From contig ONBH01000002.1 in assembly GCA_900316005.1 (NCBI GenBank), positions 62,001-126,000 of the forward strand: a stretch of 64,000 nucleotides of DNA, written 5' to 3'. The translations under genes and the position numbers were made by a program. Shown piece by piece: positions 41,069 through 49,271 of this stretch (position 1 is its first letter; each line of letters starts with the position of its first letter). The notes under the pieces are model-generated. The model was not told the origin of the DNA. It was given only the letters and a program-made list of their open reading frames with translations, and ran no database searches. This DNA is from an uncultured Bacteroidales bacterium. Lineage in GTDB: Bacteria; Bacteroidota; Bacteroidia; Bacteroidales; Paludibacteraceae.

Positions 41069-42069
41069 TTCTCAAAACTTGACTTCTCGGGTAGAATCGT
41101 TTCAAATGCTTGAATCAAAGCTGTTTGTATCGATTCGATTTGTGCCAGAGATAGATGGTTATCATTGATGCAAATCATTTGCTTGCGTTGTTGCTTGATA
41201 TCTCGCAGGATGCTTTTTATATTATCTATACCCAACATGCAACTACGACTACCCGAAGCTACATTGATGGGCTCAAATTCGCCTTTTACCAGTCGCCAGT
41301 CACGCATCAACCATTGGCTACAGTTGCAGATATCTCTAAAACGAGTCATGCTGGTTGCCAATAAATGTGAACCATAATTCTCCCAAACCTCTTCATATGT
41401 AGATTTTAGATAGGCGTTTGGTTGATGATGCTCGTATAGATTAGAGAATGCTGGCCATGGATAGAGTAGTAGTGTACGTAGTTGTTGTGCCCCGTATTGT
41501 ATGTTGAACCACTTTCCGATATGTTGCTTGATCGCTTTTCGCTTGTCAAAATGCGCATTTATTAGAGCCATATTGTTGACCATAATATGGCTCATCACGC
41601 CTTCGAACGTAGGTTGTAACAGGTTGCATACTGCTGTATCGCATGGCAAACCCTTGCGAAAAAAACGTTCCTTAGGCAAAGTCCGAAGAATAAAAGTATC
41701 ATCGTTAAAGTAAACAAACTGCTCACTCAACCCCTTAATGCGGTGCAGATTCAATTCCAAAGGGTTGACGTTGAATATAGGTAAATAAGTTGTGTCAATA
41801 AAGTCCTCATGTTTTACCCAATGCAACTTTTGGGTGTCTATGTTAAGCCATTCTGGCAATTGACCGCAGGTAATGAAATGTATCTTTCGTACCCACGGCG
41901 TGAATTTCTCTACTCCGCGAAACCAATATTTGAGTAGCCCCCAATCCCTATATCGTTCAGCACGTGCATCATTTATTTGCGCACTCTTCGGAGCATATTG
42001 ATTAAAAGAGTTTTGCCACTCTTTGTCACTGCCGTCTACCCAGGGAATTACGAAATCAATATTGTCCAT
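41065..42069 (-). CDS. Stealth family capsular sugar-phosphotransferase
   Basis: This 334-residue protein has the Stealth regions: CR1 (NIDFVIPWVDGSDKEW, residues 3-18), CR2 (RYRDWGLLKYWFRGVEKFTPWVRKIHFITCGQLPEWL from about 40), and the CR3/CR4-type stretch with EQFVYFNDDTFILRTLPKERFF (about 115) and a later DWR region. Stealth enzymes form sugar-1-phosphate linkages in capsules. Together with LicD it points to a phosphodiester-containing glycan. It overlaps the polymerase gene by 4 bp and lies 8 bp after the flippase gene. Confidence 0.92.
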   Translation of the reverse strand: MDNIDFVIPWVDGSDKEWQNSFNQYAPKSAQINDARAERYRDWGLLKYWFRGVEKFTPWVRKIHFITCGQLPEWLNIDTQKLHWVKHEDFIDTTYLPIFNVNPLELNLHRIKGLSEQFVYFNDDTFILRTLPKERFFRKGLPCDTAVCNLLQPTFEGVMSHIMVNNMALINAHFDKRKAIKQHIGKWFNIQYGAQQLRTLLLYPWPAFSNLYEHHQPNAYLKSTYEEVWENYGSHLLATSMTRFRDICNCSQWLMRDWRLVKGEFEPINVASGSRSCMLGIDNIKSILRDIKQQRKQMICINDNHLSLAQIESIQTALIQAFETILPEKSSFEK

Positions 42070-42077
42070 GGTATCCT

Positions 42078-43598
42078 CTATTTTAGTTTAGATTTAATCA
42101 TTATTTGTATTTGTTGTCGTTCTGCACTCCCGAGGCCAAAATAGTAGGCGACAATCGGTAATAGAACACATGTTAGCAAAGTTGTGCTCCCTAAAGTTAT
42201 CCAACCTTGCCCATATTGATGGACAATGTAAAAAGGCAGCGGAGCAACCATGATAGTTACCAACATCGTTCGCCCAATTACATCTTTTACATAGTGCCAC
42301 AAATCAATGTGAAGAAATGTCTTGGAATATAGGGTCCTTACAATGGCACATATCAGATTGACAAAACTCCATATAAGCAAAGCCCACACACCATTGTCAC
42401 CTAATCGTAATGCCAGCCAAGTAAGCGGCAAAACTAATAATTTTAGAGTAGCCATCATTATTTGATGAGTCTTGATGTTGCCTGTAGCATAAATGGCATT
42501 CCACAAAGGAGCTTGTATGGCATCCAGCACGGCAAAGAGCAACATAGCTGACACATACTTTTCAGTCAAATTCGGATAATCATCAAGCCAAAGTTCGAGA
42601 ACAAAAGGCAGATTAATCAGCAGTGGTAATAGTGGGAGAATCATTAAGTAATAAGAAATCTTCGAGGTGGTGTATATGAGTTTGTAAAAATATTCCTTGT
42701 CCCCCGATGCGTATGACTTGAATATTTGTGGGGTAAAAGCGGATGCAAAATTGCGGGAAAACATGGCAATTGCATTGTAAATTTGGTTGGCAATACCCAA
42801 TGCTGCATTGGCCACAACACCGAGAAATACGTTGAAGAAAATGCCTCGAGCGGAGATGATTGCTACGTCCGATGCATTCACTAACAGACTCCAGCCTGAA
42901 TAGACCGCAAAATCTTCAATAATCTTTCTGTCCCAAATTCGAATATAATGGCTGTCTGTCAGTTTGACTTTGCAATAGATGAAATACCCCATGAATACAA
43001 GGACGGCAATCAGCATCATTAGTGCACCATACATAACCAACTTGTCTATAGGACTAACAATCAGGAGAAAGGCAACCCCTAATTTTCCCAAAGCTTCGGC
43101 AATGCTGATGATAGCATAGTAATCCATATGCTCATGTGCGATAATGTTGGCATCAAAAGGAATCTGTATTGTGCTGAGACAGAAAGTTATAAGCGAGAAT
43201 TGGAATACCCAGTTTGCTGCAACCAATCTCTCTGGATCGATATCCAGGTACCCGTTGATGATGATTGTGCCTATTATCTCCAGTAAAACAAATGCTCCAA
43301 AAGCCAAAATTAGGTGCAAGTTGATAGCCATGGAATAAGTGCGCTTTAGCGACTCATGGTCGTTTGCACCTATATCACACGACAAGTAACGGGTACAAGC
43401 ATTTTTCAATGCATGGTTGATAAACGAAAAGAAAACAACGATACTCGCAACGACGTTGTATATGCCGAAGTCCTCGAAACCTAACGTTTGAAGCACGATA
43501 CGTGAAGTGTATAGACTAACAACGGTCACCAGTATCATTCTCAGATACAAGTAACCCGTATTCTTGGCTATACGATTTGTATTTGCAACAACGTTCAT
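42078..43598 (-). CDS. polysaccharide flippase, MATE/Wzx type (second of two)
   Basis: This 506-residue protein has about fourteen hydrophobic segments and the Wzx pattern near the start (NTGYLYLRMILVTVVSLYTSRIVLQTLGFEDFGIYNVVASIVVFFSFIN). It likely exports lipid-linked repeat units. It pairs naturally with the second polymerase two genes downstream. The gene follows ugd; an ATCAATT-like remnant lies in the 19-bp gap. Confidence 0.87.
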   Translation of the reverse strand: MNVVANTNRIAKNTGYLYLRMILVTVVSLYTSRIVLQTLGFEDFGIYNVVASIVVFFSFINHALKNACTRYLSCDIGANDHESLKRTYSMAINLHLILAFGAFVLLEIIGTIIINGYLDIDPERLVAANWVFQFSLITFCLSTIQIPFDANIIAHEHMDYYAIISIAEALGKLGVAFLLIVSPIDKLVMYGALMMLIAVLVFMGYFIYCKVKLTDSHYIRIWDRKIIEDFAVYSGWSLLVNASDVAIISARGIFFNVFLGVVANAALGIANQIYNAIAMFSRNFASAFTPQIFKSYASGDKEYFYKLIYTTSKISYYLMILPLLPLLINLPFVLELWLDDYPNLTEKYVSAMLLFAVLDAIQAPLWNAIYATGNIKTHQIMMATLKLLVLPLTWLALRLGDNGVWALLIWSFVNLICAIVRTLYSKTFLHIDLWHYVKDVIGRTMLVTIMVAPLPFYIVHQYGQGWITLGSTTLLTCVLLPIVAYYFGLGSAERQQIQIMIKSKLK

Positions 43599-43617
43599 TT
43601 ATCAACTATCAATTCGT

Positions 43618-44889
43618 TCAGTCTCGTTTGAAAATATCGCGCGTATAGACTTTGTCCTTCACATCGTCCAGCACGGCATCATAGCGGTTGGCAATGATGG
43701 CTTGGCTGCGGGCTTTGAAGGCAGCCAGGTCGTTGACTACCTCTGAGCCGAAGAACGTTGTGCCGTTCTCCAGCGTCGGCTCATAGACGATGACCGTGGC
43801 ACCTTTGGCCTTCACGCGCTTCATGATGCCCTGAATACTCGACTGGCGGAAGTTATCGGAGTTGGCCTTCATCGTTAGGCGGTAGACGCCGATGACGCAA
43901 CTGGTCTGTCCCGAAGGCGAGGAGCCATACTGGTTGTTGGCGGAATAGCCATACCAGCCCGCCTTCTGCAGCACGCGGTCGGCGATGAAGTCTTTGCGCG
44001 TGCGGTTGCTCTCCACGATGGCCTCAATGAGGTTCTCGGGTACGTCGCGGTAGTTGGCAAGCAGCTGCTTGGTGTCCTTGGGTAGACAGTAACCTCCGTA
44101 GCCGAACGAGGGGTTGTTGTACTGGTCACCGATGCGCGGGTCGAGGCACACGCCGCGGATGATTGCTTGGGTGTCCAGTCCCTTCATCTCGGCATAGGTG
44201 TCCAGCTCGTTGAAGTAGCTGACGCGAAGGGCGAGATAGGTATTGGCAAACAGCTTCACGGCTTCTGCTTCGGTCGAACCCATCATCAGGGTCTCTACAT
44301 CCTGCTTGATGGCTCCCTCCTGCAGCAAGTGGGCAAAACGCTCCGCCGCCTGGCGTTGCTCGGCATCACTAAGGTCGCAGCCTACGATGATACGCGAGGG
44401 GTATAGGTTGTCGTATAGGGCTTTGCTCTCGCGCAGAAACTCCGGCGAGAAGAGGATACGCTTGCTGCCTGTCTCGCGGCTGATATGCTCTGTGAACCCT
44501 ACAGGGATGGTGGACTTGATGACCATCCAGGCCTTGGGATTGGCTTCCTGCACCAGGCGTATGACAGTCTCCACGGCGGAGGTGTCGAAGTAATTACGCT
44601 GCGGGTCGTAGTTTGTTGGCGCGGCGATGACCACATATTCTGCCTCAGCATAGGCACTCCGGGCGTTCATGGTGGCGCTGAGGTTTAGTACTGCCGGTTG
44701 TCCGTCAGCTGTCAGTCCTTCGCCCTTGAGGTATCGCTCGATGTATTCGTCTTGGATGGTGGATTCGCGGCGGTTGAGTTTCTCCACGCGTTCCGGCACG
44801 ATATCCACGGCTGTCACCTCATGGTGTTGCGCCAGCAGGGTCGCAATCGACAACCCCACGTATCCCGTTCCTGCAACTGCTATACGCAT
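43618..44889 (-). CDS. ugd: UDP-glucose 6-dehydrogenase
   Basis: This 423-residue enzyme oxidises UDP-glucose to UDP-glucuronate with two NAD. It has the Rossmann start [25 protein letters not shown], the [11 protein letters not shown] segment near residue 126, SPEFLRE near residue 148 and the catalytic region [15 protein letters not shown] with Cys268. UDP-glucuronate is a common capsule precursor. The call between UDP-glucose and another hexose rests on overall pattern. It lies downstream of a second nucleotide-sugar dehydrogenase. Confidence 0.92.
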   Translation of the reverse strand: MRIAVAGTGYVGLSIATLLAQHHEVTAVDIVPERVEKLNRRESTIQDEYIERYLKGEGLTADGQPAVLNLSATMNARSAYAEAEYVVIAAPTNYDPQRNYFDTSAVETVIRLVQEANPKAWMVIKSTIPVGFTEHISRETGSKRILFSPEFLRESKALYDNLYPSRIIVGCDLSDAEQRQAAERFAHLLQEGAIKQDVETLMMGSTEAEAVKLFANTYLALRVSYFNELDTYAEMKGLDTQAIIRGVCLDPRIGDQYNNPSFGYGGYCLPKDTKQLLANYRDVPENLIEAIVESNRTRKDFIADRVLQKAGWYGYSANNQYGSSPSGQTSCVIGVYRLTMKANSDNFRQSSIQGIMKRVKAKGATVIVYEPTLENGTTFFGSEVVNDLAAFKARSQAIIANRYDAVLDDVKDKVYTRDIFKRD

Positions 44890-44934
44890 AATGAATCTTA
44901 AATCTTAAATTTTAAATCTTAAATCTTAAGTCGC
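44888..44934. repeat. AAGATTT-type repeat (reverse sense)
   Basis: ATCTTAAATCTTAAAT units fill the gap between the two dehydrogenase genes. They belong to the family at 21831-21893. Confidence 0.8.
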
Positions 44935-46230
44935 CTACAAGCGTCCGTCCACAAGGTCTCTGTCCACAAAGTTCTTGACGTCGAAGACGACAGCACCGCG
45001 TTCGTGGTATTTCTTGAAGTCGAAGGTCTTGAACTGATCGTGGCAGACGCAGGCGATGACGGCTGCATAGTCCTTATCGGGGTCAATACCGCCGATTAAC
45101 TCCTTGCCGTACTCATGGCGTACCACCTCGGGGCTCGCCCACGGGTCGTAGATATCCACCTTGCAGCCGAACTCTTCCAGCTCCGTAGCAATATCCACTA
45201 CCTTGGTGTTGCGGCAGTCGGGGCAGTTCTCCTTGAAGGTCACACCCAGCATGAGCACGTTAGCGTCCTTAATCTTATGGTCCTTCTGAATCATCAGTTT
45301 CAGCACCTTGTCGGCAATGAACTTGGCGATAGAGTTATTCACAGCTCTGCCGCTGAGAATCACCTTCGGGTCGTAGCCCAACGACTTTGCTTTGTGGGCG
45401 AGGTAGTAGGGGTCAACCGAGATGCAATGGCCGCCTACCAAGCCCGGACGATATTTCAGGAAGTTCCATTTCGTACCGGCAGCTTCGATGACGTCGTTGG
45501 TGTCGATACCTACGCGGTCGCAGATGAGAGCCAGTTCGTTCATGAACGAGATATTCACATCGCGCTGGCTGTTCTCCACGGCCTTGGCGGCCTCTGCCAC
45601 CTTCATGTTGGGAGCACGATGGGTGCCATTGAGCAGGATGGAGTTGTACATCGCATCCACCAGGTCGGCTACTTCGGGTGTCGAACCCGAGGTGATCTTC
45701 TTGATCTTGGTCAGCGTGTTGACCTTGTCACCCGGGTTGATTCGTTCGGGCGAATAGCCGCAGAAGAAGTCCACGTTGAACTTCAAGCCCGAGAACTTCT
45801 CCAGCACGGGTACGCAGTCTTCCTCGGTGCAGCCCGGGTAAACAGTACTCTCGTAGATGACGATGTCGCCGCGGTTCAGGGTCTTGCCGATGGTCTCGCT
45901 TGCTTTGAGCAGCGGTGTAAGGTCGGGGTTGTTGAAACGGTCGATGGGCGTCGGCACGGTCACGATATAGGTGTTGACCGCCTTCAGTTCTTCGGCGTCG
46001 CTGGTAAAACTCAGGCCTATCTTACCCGTATGCTTGAGCGTCTCGCGTGCTTCACGCATGCCTACCAGGTCTGCCTCCAGAGTATGATCCTCGCCGCGTT
46101 CCAGTTCTTCAACGCGCTGTTTGTTAACATCAAAACCGACTACGCGGTATTTCTTGCCATATTCAATGGCGAGCGGCAGACCTACGTATCCCAGGCCGAT
46201 TACCGCAATCTTTCTGTCCTTTAATTCCAT
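44935..46230 (-). CDS. nucleotide-sugar dehydrogenase, WbpO/TviB type
   Basis: This 431-residue enzyme belongs to the UDP-GlcNAc/GalNAc 6-dehydrogenase group used for Vi antigen and similar capsules. It has KIAVIGLGYVGLPLAIEYGKKY at the start, TVPTPIDRFNNPDLTPL near residue 91, ESTVYPGCTEEDCVPVLE near residue 127, and the catalytic segment PGLVGGHCISVDPYYLAHKA with Cys269. The C-terminal domain (MLGVTFKENCPDCRNTKVVDI) is complete. The product is probably a UDP-N-acetylhexosaminuronate; which hexosamine is unclear. It is the most upstream gene of the polysaccharide group. Confidence 0.9.
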   Translation of the reverse strand: MELKDRKIAVIGLGYVGLPLAIEYGKKYRVVGFDVNKQRVEELERGEDHTLEADLVGMREARETLKHTGKIGLSFTSDAEELKAVNTYIVTVPTPIDRFNNPDLTPLLKASETIGKTLNRGDIVIYESTVYPGCTEEDCVPVLEKFSGLKFNVDFFCGYSPERINPGDKVNTLTKIKKITSGSTPEVADLVDAMYNSILLNGTHRAPNMKVAEAAKAVENSQRDVNISFMNELALICDRVGIDTNDVIEAAGTKWNFLKYRPGLVGGHCISVDPYYLAHKAKSLGYDPKVILSGRAVNNSIAKFIADKVLKLMIQKDHKIKDANVLMLGVTFKENCPDCRNTKVVDIATELEEFGCKVDIYDPWASPEVVRHEYGKELIGGIDPDKDYAAVIACVCHDQFKTFDFKKYHERGAVVFDVKNFVDRDLVDGRL

Positions 46231-46246
46231 TTATGTTGTTGTTTTT

Positions 46247-46272
46247 ATTTTTTTTCTTCGATTGCTGAACGC
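46247..46272 (+). repeat. remnant of the three-hairpin element (T-run plus tail)
   Basis: The plus strand has a T-rich run, CTTCG, and GATTGCTGAACGC, that is, the two ends of the dispersed element without its stems. It overlaps the 3' end region of fbp. Confidence 0.45.
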
Positions 46273-46273
46273 G

Positions 46274-48259
46274 CTATTCGGCTTCCTTGATTACACCCGT
46301 CTGGTAAGCCTCCAGCAGTTCTTGCAGGTCGCGAACCTGTTGCATCAGTTCCTGTCCCTTGTCCGTCTCGCGTACGCGCAGGCGATGGTTCGTGAAGTCT
46401 TGCAGCAGCGTACGGCTGTGGATATCGCTTCCGCTCAAGACCGCCTGCTCGCGGCTCTCGAACATCTCATGCTGCACCAACTGGATGCCATGGCTGTTGT
46501 ATATCAGGGTGTAGCCCGAGATACCGGTTTTCTCCTGATAGGGTTTTGAGAAGCCGCCGTCTATGACGTAGCGTTTGCCCTCGGCACGCATGGGCGATTC
46601 GCCTTTCAGCGTCCGCACGGGTATGTGTCCGTTGACGATGCGCCCCGTGGTAGCGTCCAGGCCAAACTCCGTCAGGATCTTCTCGCAGATATCCTTCCGG
46701 TTAGCCAGGGTGTAGTAGGCACCATTCTTCTCGGCCTGTACGGCTTTGTCGTTGATGAAGTACCGCTCAAAGGTGCTCATCTTATCCTTGTGGAACAGAG
46801 GCGAGCGCGCTCCCTCCCAGAGGTAGAGCATGAGGTCGAGTGCATCCTCTTTCTCCTTGCCCTGACCGTAGTACGCACGGCGGACAGCATCGTCGATGGC
46901 ATCCATCAGCGCCTTGCCCTTTACCACCTTGCCGCAGATATTCATAGGCAGGAACTCACCCTCTTCACTCATCGGGATAGCTGCATGGTAGAGCAGGAAT
47001 CCGTTGCGTACCAAGTACAGCGAGCCGTGGCTGTAGAACATACGTAGGTGCTTCTGCAGATGTTCCGAACGGCGGAAGCTGCGCACCAGTTGCTGCATCA
47101 GTTCCTCTTCCTCTACCGACAGACGGTACGGGTCTTTCGGGTCGACCGTAGGCAGGAAGGTGTCCGTCAGCGGGTATTCGGTTTCGCCCACGCGGATGGT
47201 GCCGTTGGCGAAGTCAATCTTATCCAAGAGCAGGCGGTCGTTCATCTCCCACTCGGGGTGGCGCATGATGGTCTGTCCCTCCAGCTTGAACTGGATGATG
47301 GCAATCGCTTTGTGCATCTTAGCCATCAGCTCCGCCGAACGTGTCAGGCGGGCGTTGTTCTCAAAGTCGCTGGTCTGCCACAGGGTGCAGGGGTCTTTGC
47401 CGTAGGTTGCTATTGCAAAGCTGGCCAGTGGCAGTAGGTTGATGCCGTAACCTTCCTCCAGGGTCTCGATGTTAGCATAGCGTATCGACACGCGCAGAAC
47501 GGTGGCTATCAGGGCACGGTTGCCCGCTGCGGCACCCATCCATTCGATGTCGTGGTTGCCCCACTGGATGTCGTAGTCACGATGGTTGCAGAGTTCCTCC
47601 ATGATGTCTTGCGCACCCGGTCCGCGGTCGAAGATATCACCCACGATGTGGAAGGTATCGATGGTCAGACTATGTATCACGCCGGCGATGGCGATGAGCA
47701 ACTCTTCAGCCCTGCCGGTCTGGATGATACCATCGATGATGGCGCGGAAGTAATCCGAGCGGTCATGCTCTATACTGCTCTCATGCAGCAACTCTTCGAT
47801 CACGTAGGCATAGGCCTTGGGCAGCAGTTTGCGCACCTTCGAACGGGTGTATTTGACCGTTACGGCACGCATCACATCGACGATCTGGTGCAGCCGGATT
47901 CGGAACCAGTCTTCCCGTTCGCGGTCGGTGAGCACATGCTGCGGGTTGTGTATCTCCATCTCCAGACGTTCCTCCGGATAGTAAATCAGGGCGCAGAGTG
48001 CGCGTTTCTCATCCTCGGTCAGCCGATAGCCGTAGATGTCATCTACTTTGCGTCGTATGACGCCGCTGGCGTTGCGAATCATATGAATGAAAGCGCTGCT
48101 GGCGCCATGCAGGTCGCTGACGAAATGTTCGGTTCCTTTGGGCAGACTCATGATGGCCGTCAGGTTGATCATCTCGGTGGCTACTGCGCTTCGTGTCGGG
48201 AACTTCTCGCTGAGTAATTTCAGGTATCGTAAGTTCTGCGTGTTTTGTGCGTTTTCCAT
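46274..48259 (-). CDS. fbp: fructose-1,6-bisphosphatase, class III
   Basis: This 661-residue enzyme of gluconeogenesis splits fructose 1,6-bisphosphate. It is the long Firmicutes/Bacteroidota class: FVSDLHGASSAFIHMIRNASGVI near residue 42, the calcineurin-like metal motifs VGDIFDRGPGAQDIME near residue 202 and QWGNHDIEWMGAAAGN near residue 228, and the GHIPVRTLKGESPMRAEGKRYVIDGGF region near residue 548. Length is normal. Its promoter region is a near copy of the one before metK. It runs into the polysaccharide genes on the same strand with a 43-bp gap. Confidence 0.96.
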   Translation of the reverse strand: MENAQNTQNLRYLKLLSEKFPTRSAVATEMINLTAIMSLPKGTEHFVSDLHGASSAFIHMIRNASGVIRRKVDDIYGYRLTEDEKRALCALIYYPEERLEMEIHNPQHVLTDREREDWFRIRLHQIVDVMRAVTVKYTRSKVRKLLPKAYAYVIEELLHESSIEHDRSDYFRAIIDGIIQTGRAEELLIAIAGVIHSLTIDTFHIVGDIFDRGPGAQDIMEELCNHRDYDIQWGNHDIEWMGAAAGNRALIATVLRVSIRYANIETLEEGYGINLLPLASFAIATYGKDPCTLWQTSDFENNARLTRSAELMAKMHKAIAIIQFKLEGQTIMRHPEWEMNDRLLLDKIDFANGTIRVGETEYPLTDTFLPTVDPKDPYRLSVEEEELMQQLVRSFRRSEHLQKHLRMFYSHGSLYLVRNGFLLYHAAIPMSEEGEFLPMNICGKVVKGKALMDAIDDAVRRAYYGQGKEKEDALDLMLYLWEGARSPLFHKDKMSTFERYFINDKAVQAEKNGAYYTLANRKDICEKILTEFGLDATTGRIVNGHIPVRTLKGESPMRAEGKRYVIDGGFSKPYQEKTGISGYTLIYNSHGIQLVQHEMFESREQAVLSGSDIHSRTLLQDFTNHRLRVRETDKGQELMQQVRDLQELLEAYQTGVIKEAE

Positions 48260-48353
48260 GATATGTTTGTTGTTTGCAATTAGTCGTTTATTGTTTTTTT
48301 GTCGTTATTTTTTCGTGCGCGTACGCGTCTACGCGTCAATAAAAATAAAAAAG

Positions 48354-48460
48354 CCTGCAAAGATACTACAAAAATTGCACATACGCAAACTTTTTTAATG
48401 AATAATGAATAATTCATAATGAATAGCTATATTTTTTTGCAAAAATAGCGTGCAGATTCG
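48354..48460. repeat. duplicated promoter/upstream block shared with metK
   Basis: This block matches 4007-4113 over about 100 bp in the same orientation, including the promoter core, the AATGAATAATGAATAATT units and AATAGCGTG. Confidence 0.8.
48358..48389 (-). promoter_or_regulatory. promoter of fbp
   Basis: Minus strand: TTTG (48386-48389), a 20-bp spacer, and TATCTTTG (48358-48365). A leader of about 90 nt follows, with an alternating CG-rich stretch (GACGCGTAGACGCGTACGCG on the minus strand, near 48316-48336). Confidence 0.9.
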
Positions 48461-48884
48461 ATGTTTTGGCGTGAATGAGGGCGCTTATGCCTGCATAAAA
48501 CCTCTACACGTTTAACACGTATTGTGAGCTATGAGGAGGCTTGTTACGTAAAAAATACCAAGTTCACGGGATAATATACTATGTATATTATAGCTACGAG
48601 TATGATGCGGGATTGGTTCGAGAACCCTCGGAAAACTACCCGAGAAACCTTCGAGCAAGGATTGATTTTTCATCCCTTTGCATGGATGGGAATAGATAGC
48701 CACGCGCTTCTTTATGGTCTTGATCATGTACAAGCAGTTTGCAACAAGATCAATAAGATAAAATAACCATTTCTTAACCCAAGGCATCGCCATAGGTTAT
48801 TATCCTATACTCTAAAATTGCGTTTTAAGCAATAATCGTTCGACTGAAATGAGATAAGACCCTCCGGATTCGAGCCATTGTAGC
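48461..48884. other. 424-bp gap without a supported gene
   Basis: Short frames exist on both strands (for example 93 residues at 48512-48793 on the minus strand), but they show no family features and no coding pattern. The recognisable content is the phased CG array at 48612-48656 and, at about 48862-48886, a stretch resembling a tRNA 3' end (CGGATTCGAGCC, then TGTAGCAC) on the plus strand. Confidence 0.5.
48612..48656. repeat. short CG array phased at about 11 bp
   Basis: CG-containing units (CGAGAACCCT, CGGAAAACTACC, CGAGAAACCTT, CGAGCAAGG) start at 48619, 48629, 48641 and 48652. Spacing is 10, 12 and 11 bp. It is less regular than the arrays at 5540 and 18322. Confidence 0.55.
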
Positions 48885-48888
48885 ACAA

Positions 48889-48914
48889 AAAAAGAGCCCA
48901 TCAGGCTCTTTTTT
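48889..48914. terminator. bidirectional terminator after tRNA-Glu
   Basis: AAAGAGCC (48891-48898) pairs with GGCTCTTT (48904-48911) around CATCA, with A-run and T-run on the two sides. It lies 3 bp beyond the tRNA 3' end. Confidence 0.9.
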
Positions 48915-48916
48915 AG

Positions 48917-48989
48917 TAGTGCTACCCGGACTCGAACCGGGGTTTACGGCGTGAGAGGCCGTTGTCCTAGGCCACTAGACGATAGCACC
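48917..48989 (-). tRNA. tRNA-Glu (anticodon CTC)
   Basis: The minus strand folds into a complete 73-nt cloverleaf. Acceptor GGTGCTA pairs with TAGCACT (first pair G-U) with discriminator A, the D stem is GTCT/GGAC, the anticodon stem is ACGGC/GCCGT with loop CTCTCAC (anticodon CTC), and the T stem is CCCGG/CCGGG with TTCGAGT. CCA is not encoded. This isoacceptor reads GAG and stands alone here. Its promoter at 49145-49176 leaves about 150 nt of leader to be removed, and that leader contains the three-hairpin element. Confidence 0.95.
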
Positions 48990-49010
48990 TTGTCGTCGGA
49001 AGAAACTCAG

Positions 49011-49110
49011 CTGCAGGAAGCCACTTTGTGGCTTGAGGCGCTTCGTTCTTCCTCCTCTCCCCAAAACCTCTTTCAGAGCTTTCGGGGGCCCCAAAAATGG
49101 GGATTATTCT
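49011..49110 (-). repeat. three-hairpin dispersed element, copy 2
   Basis: On the minus strand stem A is 49075-49087 with 49059-49071 (same sequence type as copy 1). Stem B is less clear, around 49036-49056. Stem C is AAGCCAC with GTGGCTT and loop AAA (49018-49034, 7 of 7 pairs). Stem C pairs perfectly although its sequence differs from copies 1 and 3. The element lies in the tRNA-Glu leader in the sense direction. Confidence 0.7.
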
Positions 49111-49144
49111 GTCTAAAGAACGCTGCTTTTCTCAAAAGCGGGTG

Positions 49145-49176
49145 CAAAAGTACTGCTTTTTTTTGATATATGCAAA
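49145..49176 (-). promoter_or_regulatory. promoter of tRNA-Glu
   Basis: Minus strand: TTTG (49173-49176), a 20-bp spacer with ATATCAAAAAAAAG, and TACTTTTG (49145-49152). It is divergent from the nadE promoter. Confidence 0.85.
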
Positions 49177-49202
49177 TTTTTTTGCAAAAAAGTGAATTTT
49201 TT

Positions 49203-49234
49203 TTTGCGTATGTGCGATTTTTTTTGTAATTTTG
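49203..49234 (+). promoter_or_regulatory. promoter of nadE
   Basis: Plus strand: TTTG (49203-49206), a 20-bp spacer, and TAATTTTG (49227-49234), followed by GCCTGAAACG as at the lrp promoter. Confidence 0.85.
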
Positions 49235-49271
49235 TCGCCTGAAACGGAAAGAAATACCAAAAACTAATAAC

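Noticed and set aside
45115..46224. 369-residue frame antisense to the WbpO-type dehydrogenase
   Set aside because: The dehydrogenase on the other strand is complete with its catalytic Cys; the antisense frame has no family features.
48512..48793. 93-residue minus-strand frame in the gap after fbp
   Set aside because: No similarity that I recognise, no promoter, and it runs through the phased CG array.
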